Source: Melanocharis versteri
Taxonomy: Eukaryota > Chordata > Aves > Passeriformes > Melanocharitidae
Length of the DNA: 64,000 nucleotides
Assembly: GCA_013397845.1 (NCBI GenBank)
Contig: VZTG01004282.1
Location: 248,001-312,000 of the forward strand
Reading direction: 5' to 3'
How positions within the stretch are numbered: position 1 is the stretch's first letter; each line of letters begins with the position of its first letter. The position numbers and the translations under genes were made by a program. Shown in pieces: positions 37,558-53,100 of this stretch. Under the pieces are notes generated by a model. It did no database searches and was not told the DNA's origin. It saw only the letters and a program-made list of their open reading frames with translations.

Positions 37558-38017
37558 AAGAACAAAGTTTATCAAGTGCTATTGAAGGGTTACGTGACAT
37601 TCAACCATACGCGTCTGTCCAAAGACTTTTTTCAAACATATTCTGAGTACTATAGTTCTCAGAACTGTTGCAGCCTGAACACTAAACAGATCTATAAAAT
37701 TTACAAGGTTATTGTCCAAAACTTCATTGCCACTGTGACCTTCTTGGGTGTTTTATTTAAGCCTTGTAAAATTCATTCTCATTAGCAGTTTAGGCGTTAA
37801 GAAGTCAGAAAGCTACAGATACTTCTTTCTCTCTTGCTTTGCTTTGCCTAAACTGGTCCCCAGCTGCAGCCATTTATCCTGTTATCTTGATGGCAGGTGG
37901 ATAACCTTAGTGTCATTCTGGTGAACAAACAAAGTTTATTTAGATAAACCCAGAAGTTTATTTGCAGTATAAACAGGGTATGATGAGAACCAACCAACCC
38001 CAGCAACCCACTCATTC

Positions 38018-38100
38018 TGTTTACTTAACTATTGCTCCTGAAAAACAGAAGAGGTGACTAAAATCCTGTCAGGCATTCCTTTTCCATTTGGTTTTTAAAG
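38018..38100 (+). promoter_or_regulatory. KNG1 promoter candidate: FOXA-like motif and weak TATA
   Basis: TGTTTAC at 38018-38024, a forkhead-type motif, lies 117 bases before the ATG, and a TTTTTAAAG stretch at 38092-38100 could serve as a weak TATA. If so, the 5' UTR would be only about 10-15 bases, which is short, so the true start may lie further up. Motif matches only. Confidence 0.3.
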
Positions 38101-38134
38101 AGTCTTCTAATTCAGAGGGCCTTTTCCTCCAATT

Positions 38135-41100
38135 ATGAAGGCCTTCATTGTACTAGCACTCTGCTGTAGTCTTTTCTCTAGCAGCGCCATTCCTCTTGCA
38201 TATGAGTTTTCGGACTGTGATGACCCTGATGTCTTTAAAGCTGTTGATGCAGCACTGAAGAAATACAATGGAGACAGAGAAACTGGTAACCAATTTGCTC
38301 TATACGTGGTGATGGAAGCCAAGAGAACCGTAAGTAGACTTTGCAAGAAAAAAAAAAGTTGGAATTGTTTATGCACTCTGAATCAGCTTCTCTCCATCTT
38401 GTTTGTAAGGGGGCAAGCGTGACAGCACAGTGTCTTCCAAAAATGTTTTAAAAAATCAAAGTGACTTGCACAGTAAGATACTTGTTCCCGTGACAAGCAG
38501 GGATGTATATTATGTTTTTATCAGCAGAACTCTGTGTGCTGGTGAATTGCTTACTAATGCAAGGACTAAAGAACAGAAAATTTCTATCACCAACACAATT
38601 TGTCTTACTAGTCCACTCTGTTCTCTTTTTTCTCTATTGGGAATTCTACCCCTTTCCATCATCTGTAAGGTTTTCAGACCAACGACAAAACCACACTTAT
38701 TAAAAAATATGAATATAATCTTGACTTGGGAAGAGCTGGTGCTGCACGTAAAAAAGAATCACCTGGTAAAGTTTGGCAATATTCTGAATTGTTTGTGAAT
38801 ATTATTTGATTGACACCAGTCCTAAGTCACAGATCTATCTAAAAGCACTAGGTGTTATTTTAGTCAAATAGGGTGACAGCTAAAATTACAGAAGAAAAAA
38901 GAATGTAAGATGATCCTTTGCCTGGAGTCCTTCTATATAGCCTTAATCTAACAAAAGAGTATTTACCGTGGAGAGGCATACAAAAATGGTATTACCATAA
39001 TAATGACAAGCATTACTTTACTTGAAAATAATATTAGCATTTTTTTCTACTGGATTGGATTTTCAGATGTAAACCACAAGAAATCCAGTGTCAGAGAGAA
39101 TATTTTGCACTCCAAAATCAAAAGACACTTTTACGCAGATAGAAATTGACCTTGGAAAGGAGCCATGCATTGCTAAACACTTACAGTAAACTACCCACAT
39201 CTCCTGGCACCTGCCCTCTAGTGTTCCTGTTTACACACAGGGGACATTTTAGCAGTGGAGACAGAAACTAAAATCAGAAAACCCTTTATACAATTAATAT
39301 TAAATAAATGAATAGTCTCACTGCTCTCACTGAACTGCATACATCCTTAACAACAGCCAAATGCAAACATCTCTACATCACAGCTATAATACCACCTTCC
39401 TTTTGTTGGTGTTCCCAAAGGACAGATAGGAGTTTCAGAATTTTATCTTAAACAATGTTCTATTTTTAAGAATACATATTTATTGCAATTATTATTCATC
39501 TTTCCTTCTCTAGATATTCATCTTTCCTTTTCTTAACAGATATGAAGTGGAAATCAGTTATTACTTTGAATCATTGATTTGATTGTGATGTTAAGTAAAA
39601 AACAGAGAAAAGGAATCTGCAATTGAAATTTCCTAATATTTGAGATTCTTTTTCTAAAAAGAATATAGATTTTACTCCTCACTAGTCTCACAATGCTGAA
39701 TGCATTAATTAAATAGCTGGTTATTACATATTCATGTACATTCATTATTGATAGGGTAATAAAACATAAAAGCTGACTAGTGAAAGACTAAACCTGCCCC
39801 AGTTAAAGGCATAGCTGTTCATAATAATAATGAAATAAACTAATAGCAAATAATACAGAAACAACGTCTTTTCTTACTTTGTTTACTCACAGAGTCGATT
39901 TATTGCAGATTTAGAACACTGTAACAGAGAACAGAATTTGGCTCTTTTTAAGTCCCAAATAGTACAATCTGATGTAGTTCCACAAAAGTCAATTTCTATC
40001 TGCTGAGGACTAAGTCTACTATATTTTTAGAGCCCCTTTTATTCTTTTTTACAACCATTATATGAGGTACCCCTACACTTCTTCGTACCTGTAGCAATAC
40101 ACAACAGAAATTGAGAGAAGGCAGAATATAATTCTGTGTCTACATCACCGTAAGTCCAGTATATGCCAACCACATCAGCTCAGCCTCATTTTTTGGTAGC
40201 ACTAAGGCAAGAATTATAATTTAATTCTCCCAGAAGAGACAGGGAATAACAACTGGCTATTTTAGAATAACCAGTGCTAAACTACAGCAGTTGCCTGTTT
40301 GTATTTGAAAAGTCACATTGGCAGAGCATTTTTAGTAGCTGTAAAAGGTTACTAACTTCTGACTTTATATCTTCTCTAAAGGATGAACCACAAACCTTAC
40401 CATGTTGTCACCGTCACTTGTAGGCACAAGCCCACTACTTGGTTTATGGCAAGGAGAAAATGCCCACTACTGATTTACCAACTTCTGAAATACTTCCACT
40501 GGCTGGGCCAAACTTTGCTTAATGCTTTTTATTTCATCTTATGGGATTCCTGAGGCTGCCCTGTCTGGCAGCCCAGCCTTCAATGCCTGCACCAAACCGC
40601 AGGCACTGCCCAAGGCTGTTTCCAGAGCACACCCCCGCTCGCCCCTTCCCGCGCAGGCCGGGCAGCTGAAGTTCCCCGGTAGCAGCGAGCAGAGGCTCTT
40701 TGGGCACTGCCAGGCTGCCCGAGGGCTGCTGGCTGCTGGTTCTGGGCTGCCAGGGGAGCTGTACAGAAGGAAAGTGGACAGATCTGGGAAGAGGCCAAGA
40801 GTGAGAGCGAGGGAGTCAGACAGGAGCACAGTCCAAGCTGGTAATTATGCGAACTATCCAAGCAACCACCCAAAATGGCTTTTTTGGAGTATGTTTGAAT
40901 GAGAATATAAAACCTAACCACTTCTTTTTGGTTCTAAACCCCTTTGTACTACAAGTTAAAATGAAGGTAGTTGAGCATATTGTATCTATGATATCAACAT
41001 TTTGTTATTGTAGATAAGGGCTAAGTAGTATAATTAGATAAGTTAATATTTGAACTACCAAGATCCGAGAGACCAGCAGCTAATGTGAAACCATACTATA

Positions 41101-44100
41101 AAATTTAAGGTAACCAATGAACAGTATTTACTTTTTGAAACTCTTATCTTTTCACTTGATTTATTACCATGCAAATGATGACATGTATATTGTTTTAATC
41201 CAGGCAGGTCCTGACCCACAGTTCTATGTGAAATACAGAATTCTTGAAAGCACTTGTACCACTGAGGAAAACAAACACTGGCAACAGTGTCATTACAAAG
41301 TATCTGCAGAGGCTGTAAGTATCCGTTCTCTTTACAAGTTCTCTGTGCAGAAACATCAGCACAATGACCAGGACCGCAATTGCCCGGGGAAAAATACAGT
41401 ACAAGAATTAACTTTTTTAGCTGCATTGCTTTTGAGAGCTTATACGACTACAGTACAGCACAGAAATGTTTACAACCCCAAAGTTAACCATTATAATCCT
41501 GAGTTTTCCATTACAATCCTGAATATATGCAGAAAGGAACATTTCAGTGCTTCAATATGAAGGTTCACAATAAACCCAACATAAGATACGTGCACTGTGA
41601 GATGTAAGGACTGTAGAAGTTTGTATTAATCGTGTATGATGAAAACGTGCACAACCAAATACTGACACGGAAGCCACGATGGCAGAAATTTTGGCAGAGG
41701 GCTTTCAGCAGTGCCAAGCACGTCTGGCTCGTGCTACCAGAGAGGACCCAGGGGAGGTACAACGGGGGCACACACTGCAGGGACACTGCATGCTCCCAGG
41801 GGATGGCACTGCCATTTCACACAGTGCACAGGAAGGGATGATGGTGGTAATATAATCTGAATCTATGTGAAATGCCACGGTCATTGCTGCATATCTTGTA
41901 CTAGCAGAGAGGAAAATGGATAAATACATCGTTTATATGGTCTTTATTCATGAGGATGTGTTTATTTCCATTATTCTGACTGTAAATTCTTTTGTTAATC
42001 AACACACATCATACAAATACAAAGCAATCATTCAAGTTTATCTGCTCAGTTTGTCCCCTACTTTCCTCACAACAAAACGGATCCTTTTTCAGTAACAAAA
42101 CAGCAAGTTAGACACTACTACAAATATATGCATGAACCTCTTCCCCAAAATCAGTCTGCAACTGTCAGCTAAAGCACTGCATTTTTCCTTAGCAAGTTTC
42201 AGACAATTGTTGCCATATGTTTTTGCAGAAAACAGGAGAATGCACAGCTCGAGTTCATATGAATGATGCTGATAAAACAACTAATGTTTCACAAGAGTGC
42301 AAAATTTTCTCAGGTACGTAACTATTTGGGACAGCATTCAACAAACACATTGACAAATAAGAATGGAATAAATATAATACTGAGACTTTCAGGTAATTTT
42401 AAAAGTAGAAGCTCCTTATCATTCTAGTCAGACATAAATAATCTCTTGTAAGCAACTACATGTTAAAGATAAAATTTCACTTCATCGTTATACACATATA
42501 GACTAAGTCAGTGAAGCACAGGCAGTTTCTGCCCAGGGTAATAAAAACCAGTACATATGTGTGTGTAGTAAGCTTCTTCAAGCACTAGAATTACACCAAG
42601 TTAAAATTAGTTTGCATAAGATCCAAAGCATACCAATAACTTAAGAGACTAGATACAATTTGTCACACTTCAACTTTCTGCCCTTACTTATTTAAGCATA
42701 AAATTGTCCCAGGAATTACTAGAAAAAACTTTGTATGACAAAATTGCAGCTTAATTTTCTCCAAACCAAAAATGATTGAATTCTTTCTGTTAAAGTTTAC
42801 CAAAACAAATATTTGCCCCAAACCAGAAAGGAAAAAAATTTCATTTACAAAATAAAAATCTGGCAGTGATGTAATTATGTAAAAGACTGATCTTTTAGAC
42901 TTTAACAATAAGCAGTACTACATTTTTTACCTATAATACATTCATACATGACTATTACATTCACATAGGAATTTCCCTCATTAAAAAGAGATCACATTGT
43001 TTTAAAGCTTTCCAACTGAGACCTCTAAGCCTGGTGTTCTGAAAGACATACCCAAGCTTGCTTTAAAATATTAATCTAACTATTAACTACAGAAATATTC
43101 ACCCCAATTTCTGAGATGTTTGGCAGCCGGTATTTGTTTTTTGTTCCTAGCTATCTTGTTTAAAGCTGAAATGGCTTTACCTACAGCCAGTGTCCTTCTA
43201 GGAACTGCAGTACACAAACTCCATGTTCTGCACTGAACAAATGCTGCATTCATAGGGCAATGGTGACACCTAGTTGCCAGCAAAAGTTGTGTGAATCCCA
43301 CAGAGAACACATGGGAAATCTGCATTTGAATCTTTGCTTAGAAAGCAAGAAATACCCATACATAAATTAAATTAATCAGGTATTCAGCCTAAGGAACTCA
43401 TCTCTTCTTACCAAGTTATAGCAACTCTGAAAAAAGAATACACATTTGTTCAGCAGAGTCCTAATGAAAGTGTTGAGACCACAGCTGGTCTAGAAGTGGG
43501 TGTGCTGTTGGTTCATTATCTCCTTTGTGATTACTTACAGAAAGGTCTGACCACATTTTCAGAAAGGTATTTGTTTGTTATTATTGAGTCAAAACAAGAG
43601 ATGCTAGAAATACAAAGGGCCAGACTTCGTTCATACCTGACAGTTGAGGGATTTCCCCACCATATTGGTACCACACTGTTCAGCCTCTTTGATAGAACAG
43701 TTTGATCTAACTGACCCTGGACTGGTTTCCTGGCTGGTGCAAACTGGCATAACTCCATTTAAGCCATTTTATGCCAGCTGAAGATCGGGCACACAAATTT
43801 TACTTCAATTCCACAGAGACCACATATTGTCCCACTTCCATTCTCAAGCTCACTGACTCATGAAATTAATTTATGTACTGAACTATAAAATTAATTTATG
43901 AAAATCCAATCCATGATTACTAGAAAGGAAAGAGAGTTAATAGGATTAGTAGTAGGAAACAGGAGTTTGAGCATCCCTGTCAAGCTTGTCTATCCACAGC
44001 CAATCCAGCTGGTTAAGCCTGAAGGCAGCACCAAGTGGTAACTGGCAGCCACAGTGACCGGCAGGGACAGCAGTGTAGTCCAACTACAGTCCCTGGGGCA

Positions 44101-47100
44101 CTCGGAGTCACAGCAGCTCACATGGGTGAGCCAAAACACTTCTGCTGAAGTCCCCATCCTGAAATGTGGTGAGGACAGCAAGCAGCTGCACACTGTGGGT
44201 GAGCTTTGAAGAAACTGAAAACCATCCCCTTAGCTGTAGCTTCCACCGGCTCTTCCCTGGCTGAATGAGTAATGCACCTTCCTTAATGGTGTCAAAACTA
44301 CACACAAGGTTTTTCTGAGATTCAGTAATTGCTGGAATGGGTTCACTGCCAAAACCATGCCTGGACCCTAAAGTCATGGATGGCTCCTGCCATGACAATC
44401 AGAGCATGTTCCTAAATACAAAAATGTCTTGTAGGCCTTGAAACTGGAATACAGGGTTTGCTTATCATGCCAGTTAAAAGCAGGAAAGGCTCTTGCTCAC
44501 TCCCAGACAGGAAAAATGAAAACCTAAGGCTGTTTTGCATGAAACCCTATGCTTTTTGGTTTGTTTCTTTTCCAGATGTGTCAAAGATAAGGCTTACTGA
44601 GGCTCCATGTCTCGGATGCTTTCATCATATATCAAGTGATGGTTCAGAAGTGTCAGAAATTCTGAAAAAAACCATTCAAAACTTTAACAAGCACAGTGAT
44701 GAACCCGCCCTTTTTAAGCTTGTGGAAATTAAAGAGGCTAAGAGACAGGTTTGTGCGTGATTTTTCTCTAAATTTTACCAAAATAATCCAACCTAAAGCA
44801 GGTACCTTCTTTGTTTTGTGTATGTTTCTGATACTAAGGTGGCTTATATTTCATAATAAAGCATATAAAATGCATTTAGAGTGCAGACTCTACAAATAAT
44901 TATCTTCGTTTATAAGGAATAATTAACAGGAATATAAGGAATATATTCAGTATAAGGAATAATTACCTAGTGGATTTTCAGAGCTCTCAACTGATAGTAT
45001 ATGCATTTCCTTTATCTGCAGTTGTATCTAACCAGTGTTTAGCACCAGTTTATTCGCATTCCGTGCTGGCACATGCCTCCTGTGTCATCTCAGATGCTCC
45101 TGGGTACTTCATCTGGCCTTGCCCTGAGGCTCCAGCAGGAGCAGATCCCTCCTAGGGGCTGTGCCAAAGCTGCCAGCCTGCACAGATGTCTCACACACTC
45201 CCCAGCCTCTCAAACAGCAGCAGGCATCTCTTTTTCTGCAGGCAATAGGGTCCATTCGTCAGCAGCTGTTATGTGCTATAGGACAGGTTATCCTCATATA
45301 GGAAAAATGGGTAAAAAACCCCAAAACCCAACATGCCACTTGCCGCGAGATTCGGCTCATGGGAATATCTGCTTTGCAAGAAATGACTACTCAGATTGTA
45401 TAAATTCTGTGTCATCTGGTATTCCATGCAAGAATTACTCCCCTGTGAAAGGCTCTCCTATGGATTGGTGTGACCTTGCTAGAAAGTACAGTTTCTTATT
45501 TGGTTTTTAACTAGTGTACAACCCAACAGCAAACACAGTCCCTTTTCTTTGAACCTGTAGGTATTTACTTAGCCAAAAAGCAACTTCTGGTATCAGTTTG
45601 ACTCATGATTTAAATCAGACTGTCCTCTTTATATTTACTGATGGCAACAATCCTCTTCACTGAAAGACAAACTTGCACAACATTTAAGCCACATGACAAA
45701 ATTTTACAGACAGACTGCAATCCAGCAGCTGGAAAGAGAACCATCATGTCACCTCTGGCAAACAGAAAAATCAGAGTCCTCCACCTCAATTGATCTGGGA
45801 TAGGAAGTTCCTATATTTGATTATTTCTCCTTTTTAATCCAGTGTTATCTGGCCCAACACTATCATATGGAGAGATTTCATGGGTGAGAAGCAGTAGCTG
45901 CAGTGAGGAAAATGGAACAGCTTCCTGGAGAGAAAATTTTTAAAAAGGGTTATGAACCTGGACAAAACAGTGTGTGTGGGAAGGTGAAGCCCAGGATAGA
46001 CTCAGTTATGGGTAGATGATAAATACAGAACACTCAACAAAAAATTATGCCTGCAGTATAAAGTTACATTATTCAGATACTGTTTTACTGTGTCTCATGC
46101 TCAGGAATGCAGGACTTGCCAGGCTGTATTACCGAAGTCATCTATCTAGAGCAGCTTCCTGTCACGGGGAGTAATAAGTAGCAGATCTTTGGAGGAAAGC
46201 ACAAGAAACCCAGCAGGGTGAGGCAGCAGGCTGCAAGTGGACACCAAATACAAAGCACACGTCTAACAAAAGCAGGACTTAGCTTACATTTTGTACTGCA
46301 AGGACAAGATTTTTTTTGCTGTCCATGAACACTCTATGGCTTAATGAGTGCAAAGTGATTTGATAGATGGAAGGCACTAGATGAGTAATTTTGCTTTCTT
46401 TACTAATCTCATTTAATAGTTTAACTTTCAAGTTTGTATTGTTTTACATTATGTATAACCTAAATATCTCTTCCAGGTGGTAGCTGGATGGAATTACATA
46501 ATTAAATATGAAATTGAGGAGACTAATTGCTCCAAAGACCAGTTTCAAGATTTAACTCCAGAATGCAAAATCACTTCTAGAGGTGTAAGTAATCTTCAAA
46601 ATCCGTTTATCAAGAAAATATTACATCAAAAAATAATCATTGAGATCTGACTCAAGAAAATATTTATAGTCTTGCTTCATTTCACGAACAAAGTTTAAAT
46701 CCAGTCTTATACATAACTATCTATTTATGCAATTAGGACACCCATGTCTTCTTCTGAATCAGTGACTAAGAGGACCACTGAAAAGTTTACAGATTACTCT
46801 ACAGAATCTAACCAGTCTTACCCAAATAATAAATCCCTTGAGAAATTTCTATCCAGATATTCAAGGAGTTTCTCATGTACAACCCAGAAAGTGACAATTA
46901 AAATTAGCACAATTTCCAGCCTAAGACATATTTTCTCAGAAAAGTAAGTAGCTGAATTATTACTTAACCTCTACCACAGTCCAAATAAGAGCTTCAAAAG
47001 AAATTTTTTAACCAATATACATAATACAGCTAAACAGTGCTGCAAACCCAGGTAATCCCTTAGCTTCTCTGACCTGGAACTGAAGCAGCTGCACCAAAAA

Positions 47101-50100
47101 TAGAAGCTTCCTCTCTCAACTGACCTCCCTGAACCAGCTCACAAGGGGATCAGAAAAACGATTTTGCAAACACAAGGCAGAGGGCAGGAACGCAGAGTCA
47201 CTATGAACAGTGGTGGTAGATGGGAGGGGACAGACTGGCATCCATTTCAGCTGCTGAGGAAATGCACCATGGAGTGTCACATTCAAGAGCCTCTCTTGTT
47301 CAAAAACTACTCCTTGTACATCTCAAGAAAGTTTCAGAAGTATTGATCAAAAAAGGAAAGAATGACGACACTGGTAAATAACAGAAGTGTGAGAGTCAGA
47401 CTAGCTGAAGCAAATCCCCTCATTACCCACGTGCCCTTAAACAGGTTACTTAATCTGCTTGAGTCTGAGTTTCCCCAGCTGTCACCTAGAGGTGATGACT
47501 CCTGTCACCTCACCTACTGCAGGAGCACTGCCTCACTCACATGCTGCTTTGGTCACACAGGGCTTCTGGAATTAGATCATTAGCATTTATCCCCTGAACT
47601 TGCTAGTAGGTCATTGACAGATATTATTAGAATACCATATTCCAAGAATATTCCATACCTTGGAATGACCAATTTCCAAGTAAGTTTTCTCATACCTTTA
47701 TTTAGCTCTGTACTATTAATTTTTAAACGGGAGGGCCAGAATTGCACCCTGTATTCAACACACATATGAACCACTGAGCTTTACTGGGACATTATGTCAG
47801 TCCCTTTAACCTGGATAATGAGCCTTGACATTATTCTTCATTAGGTTTTCTAAAATACTACTAAGTAGATTTTTTTATAAATACATTTTCAAGTAACTGT
47901 CATAGCCCTTAGATCTTGATCCTGAATTTTAAGTCTTCCTTCTTATTCTACAGTTAATTGGGTTTCTTTAGTCTTTGATAAAGGATTTCACCAAAACCTT
48001 TCTGAAAATCTCTGTGTATCAAGAGGTCTCTTTACCCACCTTTGTTGATGCTTTGAAGAACTTTGACAAATCTGCAAAATATGACTTCTGTTTACCACAA
48101 TACCTCAGTCTCTCCTGGATGTATTCACTGCCCCTAGTTCTTTCCTTATTACCATTTTTAATCACTGGAATGGTGGAATTGGTTTTAGGCTCTATAACCT
48201 TTAAAAAAACCCAGGATCAATATCTGCTTTCTTCCAGCTTTAAGATATCAAGGCAATTTTAAGCAAATTATCTACCACAGTTCCTTTAGAAGACCTGAGA
48301 AAATACAAGAAACAGAGTAACATTCGATTTAAAAATTGTGTAATTTTCTTTTTGGTCTTTACTGTTTGAGACAGAAATTCCATGGAGTTCTCCATAAAAT
48401 ACGATTCTGGCTTGTAGACATCCTCATTTTTTTCTGTAACAAACACATACAAATAGTTCATTTGGCTTCTCTTTTAGGGTGTTATTTTCTCTGAGTGGTC
48501 CGTTTGAACTCTGATTATTTATTGCCTCTACAGACTGTCTGTCAGATTTGGAAGGAAGGAAGGAAGGAAGGAAGGAAGGAAGGAAGGAAGGAAGGAATTT
48601 TTAGAAGCATGCTTGACTTATTCTGTTACCAGGAGGGTATTAGGAAGTAAGCTTGTTCATTATTTCTAAATAACAAGGAGCTGGTCTGCATTTTTTTACT
48701 CCAGCGTGTAGCTAAATGTGAGGCCAAAGCATTTCAGAATCTTCAGGCAGAGATCGCAGATACTGCCAGCGACTGCAAGCTTCCAGGTATGTCTTAGGCA
48801 CTATCAATCTTAAAAGTTCCACAGTTTTTGATGTCTTTTTTTGTTATGTATTGTTACCTTTTCCTCCAGCTTAGCTGCACACAGATACTGCTCCATGTAG
48901 TAAGTGCTGCATTCTCACCCATTCAGACTAGGTTTTCTTCAACACACAAATTCACTTCCAGTTACATGCACCTCTTGTTTCACCCAAATCAGGTCTTTCC
49001 ATACGTGTAGCTGTTCCCTCTCCATATTTTCTGGCTACCCACAACTGGCACACACAATTCTTGTTTCTACAAAAAAACTGTTGCTAAGTGTCCCATGTGA
49101 CAGTAGGTGCTGATATTCTTTTAGATAACCAAGATATGATATTGCTGATCATATAAAACTCAAATATATTTTGTTTTCATTTCATAGACCCAAACATGAA
49201 GAGTTCCAGAAAGCAGAGCTTTAAAACTGTTTTTCCCCAGCCTTTATCTACATTGAATGTTTTGTTTCTTAGATCTGAAACCTGTTGGTCTCTTTCAGTT
49301 GAAGAAACGGTAGTTGCTGGCGTTTGCGCAGGTTGTCCAAGGCCTATCCCAAATGACAGTCCGGAACTGAAGGAACTACTGACGGTTTCTATGGAGAAGT
49401 ATAATTCGGAGAGCAATGATGATTTCTACTATAAAGGTGGAGAAATAGAATCAGCGACAGTTCAGGTTGGGATATATCACAGAAATCAGGAACAGACATG
49501 ACATTATTATTGGTCTGAGCTGAATGTTAGCTAAAGTTTGTAGTTAGATTTGAAATAATGTGTTTGTCTAAGTGCTGATACATGTGGTAACTGAAATATC
49601 CATGCAATTTTCCCCTGTAAAATCTAATCCATATTGGTTTGCATTCAAAAATTATTCAAAAATTTCCCATCTCTTGAATTTTCCTTTTTTCTTAAAACAA
49701 AATGATTTTTAAAGGATCTGAAGAAGGTTGGCTCAGGACATTTGATTTCCGTGTATCTACCCTACTTCTTACCTTTGTAACATACCTTAGACTTCTACAG
49801 TATAAAAGTTTTATTAGACAGGACTACTCCCTTGATCCACCACACCAATAATTTCCATGTTATTTTAGGCAGTGTCCACCCTACAGTTGTTGCAGGGTCC
49901 AAGAAATGAGGCTTCTAATTTCCCTTAGAAATCTGTTATTTTATATACTGATTGTGCTGCTAATAATACTCTAGCTAGATTCAGAAAAGGACATCTGTGC
50001 ATAACTTAATACATACAGATAAATAGAGCTTGATAAAGGACAAGGAATCAGAAGGATAATATTGGTCAGCATTTGCATAAGCCTTGTTTACTGTCCCAAT

Positions 50101-53100
50101 GCATCAAAACAGAAGTTTAGGATAGAACTGAAAATTTGACAGTGGAGTAGTTCAGAAAATACTTGGTCATAACTACTCCTGAGCATGAGGTGTCACTGGA
50201 GAAGGCACTAAAAGCACACCAGAATTTTTCCAAATAGCTCATATTATCTTACTGATAATATCTGTGTCTTTTCTTCTTTCAAACTTTTTTCTTCTTTCTG
50301 ACTTTCCCTATGATGACTGATATTAGCATGCATACACCTTTAAAATAGATTTCAGGCAAACAGAATTTCATGTCTTGCCTGATGTCCCTGAAGGAAGATA
50401 TATTATTTCAAGCTCTGTGAAAAACACTAAGAGAACTCATAGCAGGCACATTCTTGAACCCATGTAGTTTCTCTCTTTAATATGTTTGGCAAATAGGTTT
50501 CATTTTCAACCGAGCCCATTCATCACGCACTTTGTTTTACTCACATTCCACTTTCCTGACATCATATTTGGCTCTCTACACTGCTATCACTAATGATTTC
50601 ATCTGTTACTAATGAAATTACTACAGACATTTAATAATTGTGGGCCTGATATTATTCTGATCTATCCTGTTTCCTTCAGCTTCCATGTTAGAATTTTTGA
50701 GAATAGGAACTGGAATAAATAAGTTACTTGATTCAAAGCAGATAAGTTTACTGCCAAATATTTTAATTTTGTTCTTAATATATGTTGGCCCAGTGGTTAG
50801 GACTTGTACAATATAAGAAGTATAAGCTTGTAGAAAATCATCTTTCCTGTGAACCTTTTTCAGTAAAACACCTTTTGCACAGAAAGCCTTCTTGCTAATT
50901 TTTCAGGTGGTTGCAGGAAAAATGTATCGAGTAAAATTTACAGTCTGGAAGACGAACTGCTCTAAGAGTGAGTTTGAAAAACTTAATGAAGACTGTACAG
51001 CCACATCAAGCAGTGTAAGTAATGATATTGTTGCCAACTGTAACATTTCTAATAGACAAATTCACTTGCATCAGAAACTGTAAACACTTAAGTAAAATCA
51101 CATCCTGGGTTCTGTTACCTCTTTCAGTAAACTTTTGTTTCAAGAAGAAGGGCAGCTTTCAGTGTTTGTAACCCAAGTTAAGAAACGCTGAAACTTAAAC
51201 CGAATCACTCCAGCTGCAGGATCAGTGCTCACTGCAAAACCAAAAGAACTTTCTTTTGATAATAATCAATCAAAGAAAGGAGAGGAGGAGGCTGCTGCCA
51301 AGTGAAATAGCTGCAATACTCCTGACTCTGTGGACTTGCAGCTAAGGAAAACATGAGACTGGAGTGTTACTTGTGTGCAAAGGAATGACGTTTCTGGAGT
51401 GTGTGCCATGCTGTTGATAGTGGGAAAATGTGTTCCGGACACTAGAAAGGAATGCTGATAGGGCCAGAAACCATTGGCAAGGGAGTTGTTTGGGGAAAGG
51501 GCTTTTATCTCCCATCTCTTTTCCCACCATATGAACAGTACTTACCTGTGAGATTTTAAAATTTGTTAGTGCAGCAGGCAATAAAAAGAAAAAATAAGGC
51601 CTTATTTTAATTTCTCAATTTTTAGTAGGAGAAACACCATGAAAAAAAATATTTCTAAGGAATATCACAAAGATTATGCAGGTAGTGCTCCAAAAGTGAT
51701 GGAGATGAGAAATCAAATTTTCAAGATCCCATCTGAAATCCAAAGTTGAATTAAAGTGTTCACACAGGCATACTATAACCTTGAAAAGCTAAGCTGTGAT
51801 GTGTCCCAATACAGAAGTATTCATCACTAAGATAGATTTCATAAATATTTGGTTAAAGTTCCAAGGATTTTAAAGTATTATTAAAAAAAAAGTTTACTTT
51901 TCAGGCCCAAGTCTCTTCCTGTGTCTCTGAAGTTTTGTTGCCTTAATGTGTTGGTTTTTGTTTTGTTAACAGGCATCACTGTCATGTGAAGCAAAAATTC
52001 ATGTAATCCCATGGCAGGATAAAATCTATCCCCAGGTGAACTGCTCTGAAGAACAGCAAGTGGTAAGATTCTTCTTCATTACCCATCCTCCTAGGCAGAG
52101 CGTAGGACAAAGGCAGTCAAGAAATTCTTTACCCATTCCAAATTATCCCATATTTTATACCAAAAATAAAGGAACACAATTCTTTTAACAGCCTCATTAA
52201 TGTCACACTCTTTTCTCTCACCCTCTAACCTCAACAACCTGTTACATCAAAGCAGTTTCACCACAAGGTGAGACAATGGCCAACAAGGTGATCACACAAA
52301 CAAAGGCACCGGGAAGTTCCGCCTGATGGCTGCTCCTCTGCAGTGTCAGTTAAGCTCTGGAGTATCAAGGCCTATCAAATCCCTCAAATTACTACTCATT
52401 CTAGGTTTAAAACCTGAAATAAAAACGTATTTGCCAGCAATAATTATACCCCACAGATTTCCAAAGCATCTGTGAACCTTTCTGTATTAGTCAAGTGGCC
52501 CCTGCCACAGCTGTCAGTCTCTGCACAAGGATCTTCCTATTTCTTCCTACTCCACAATGAACCAGTCCTGAATGTGAGTCAGTTTGAAAATCTCACAATG
52601 GAATACAAATATTTTTATTATCAGATATTTCTGAGGATTGCAGAGTTTTTAATAAATGCAGAGACTCCAGTGTGACACTGAATAAAGGCATTACCCTACC
52701 CTCATAACTAATAACTTCACTGTGCTCAGCACCTTCATAACTACATATTCATTCGTTATGCATCAACTAATGTCTCTCCTATTTTCACTACAAAATTTTA
52801 TCCATATCAACTTTCAAATTTAGCTTGAACCCAAATAACTCTGATTTGCAGCTAGATAGTGATCAGAGACTTTGGTGGAGAGAAATGAAACTCGCGTTGG
52901 ACAGTGGTTGTACACTCTGTATTCAGCCTTTGTCTTCCAGTTGAACACTGATGAGGGAGTAGAGATGACTCAATAACAACAGAATGTTTGATATTATCAG
53001 CTTTAACCTCTCTGTGTTATTTCCATGCAGTATTCTGAAATGCATATGTCAAATCTAGAAGTAAAAAATTGACTAGCTATATTTCATATAACAAAATGAC

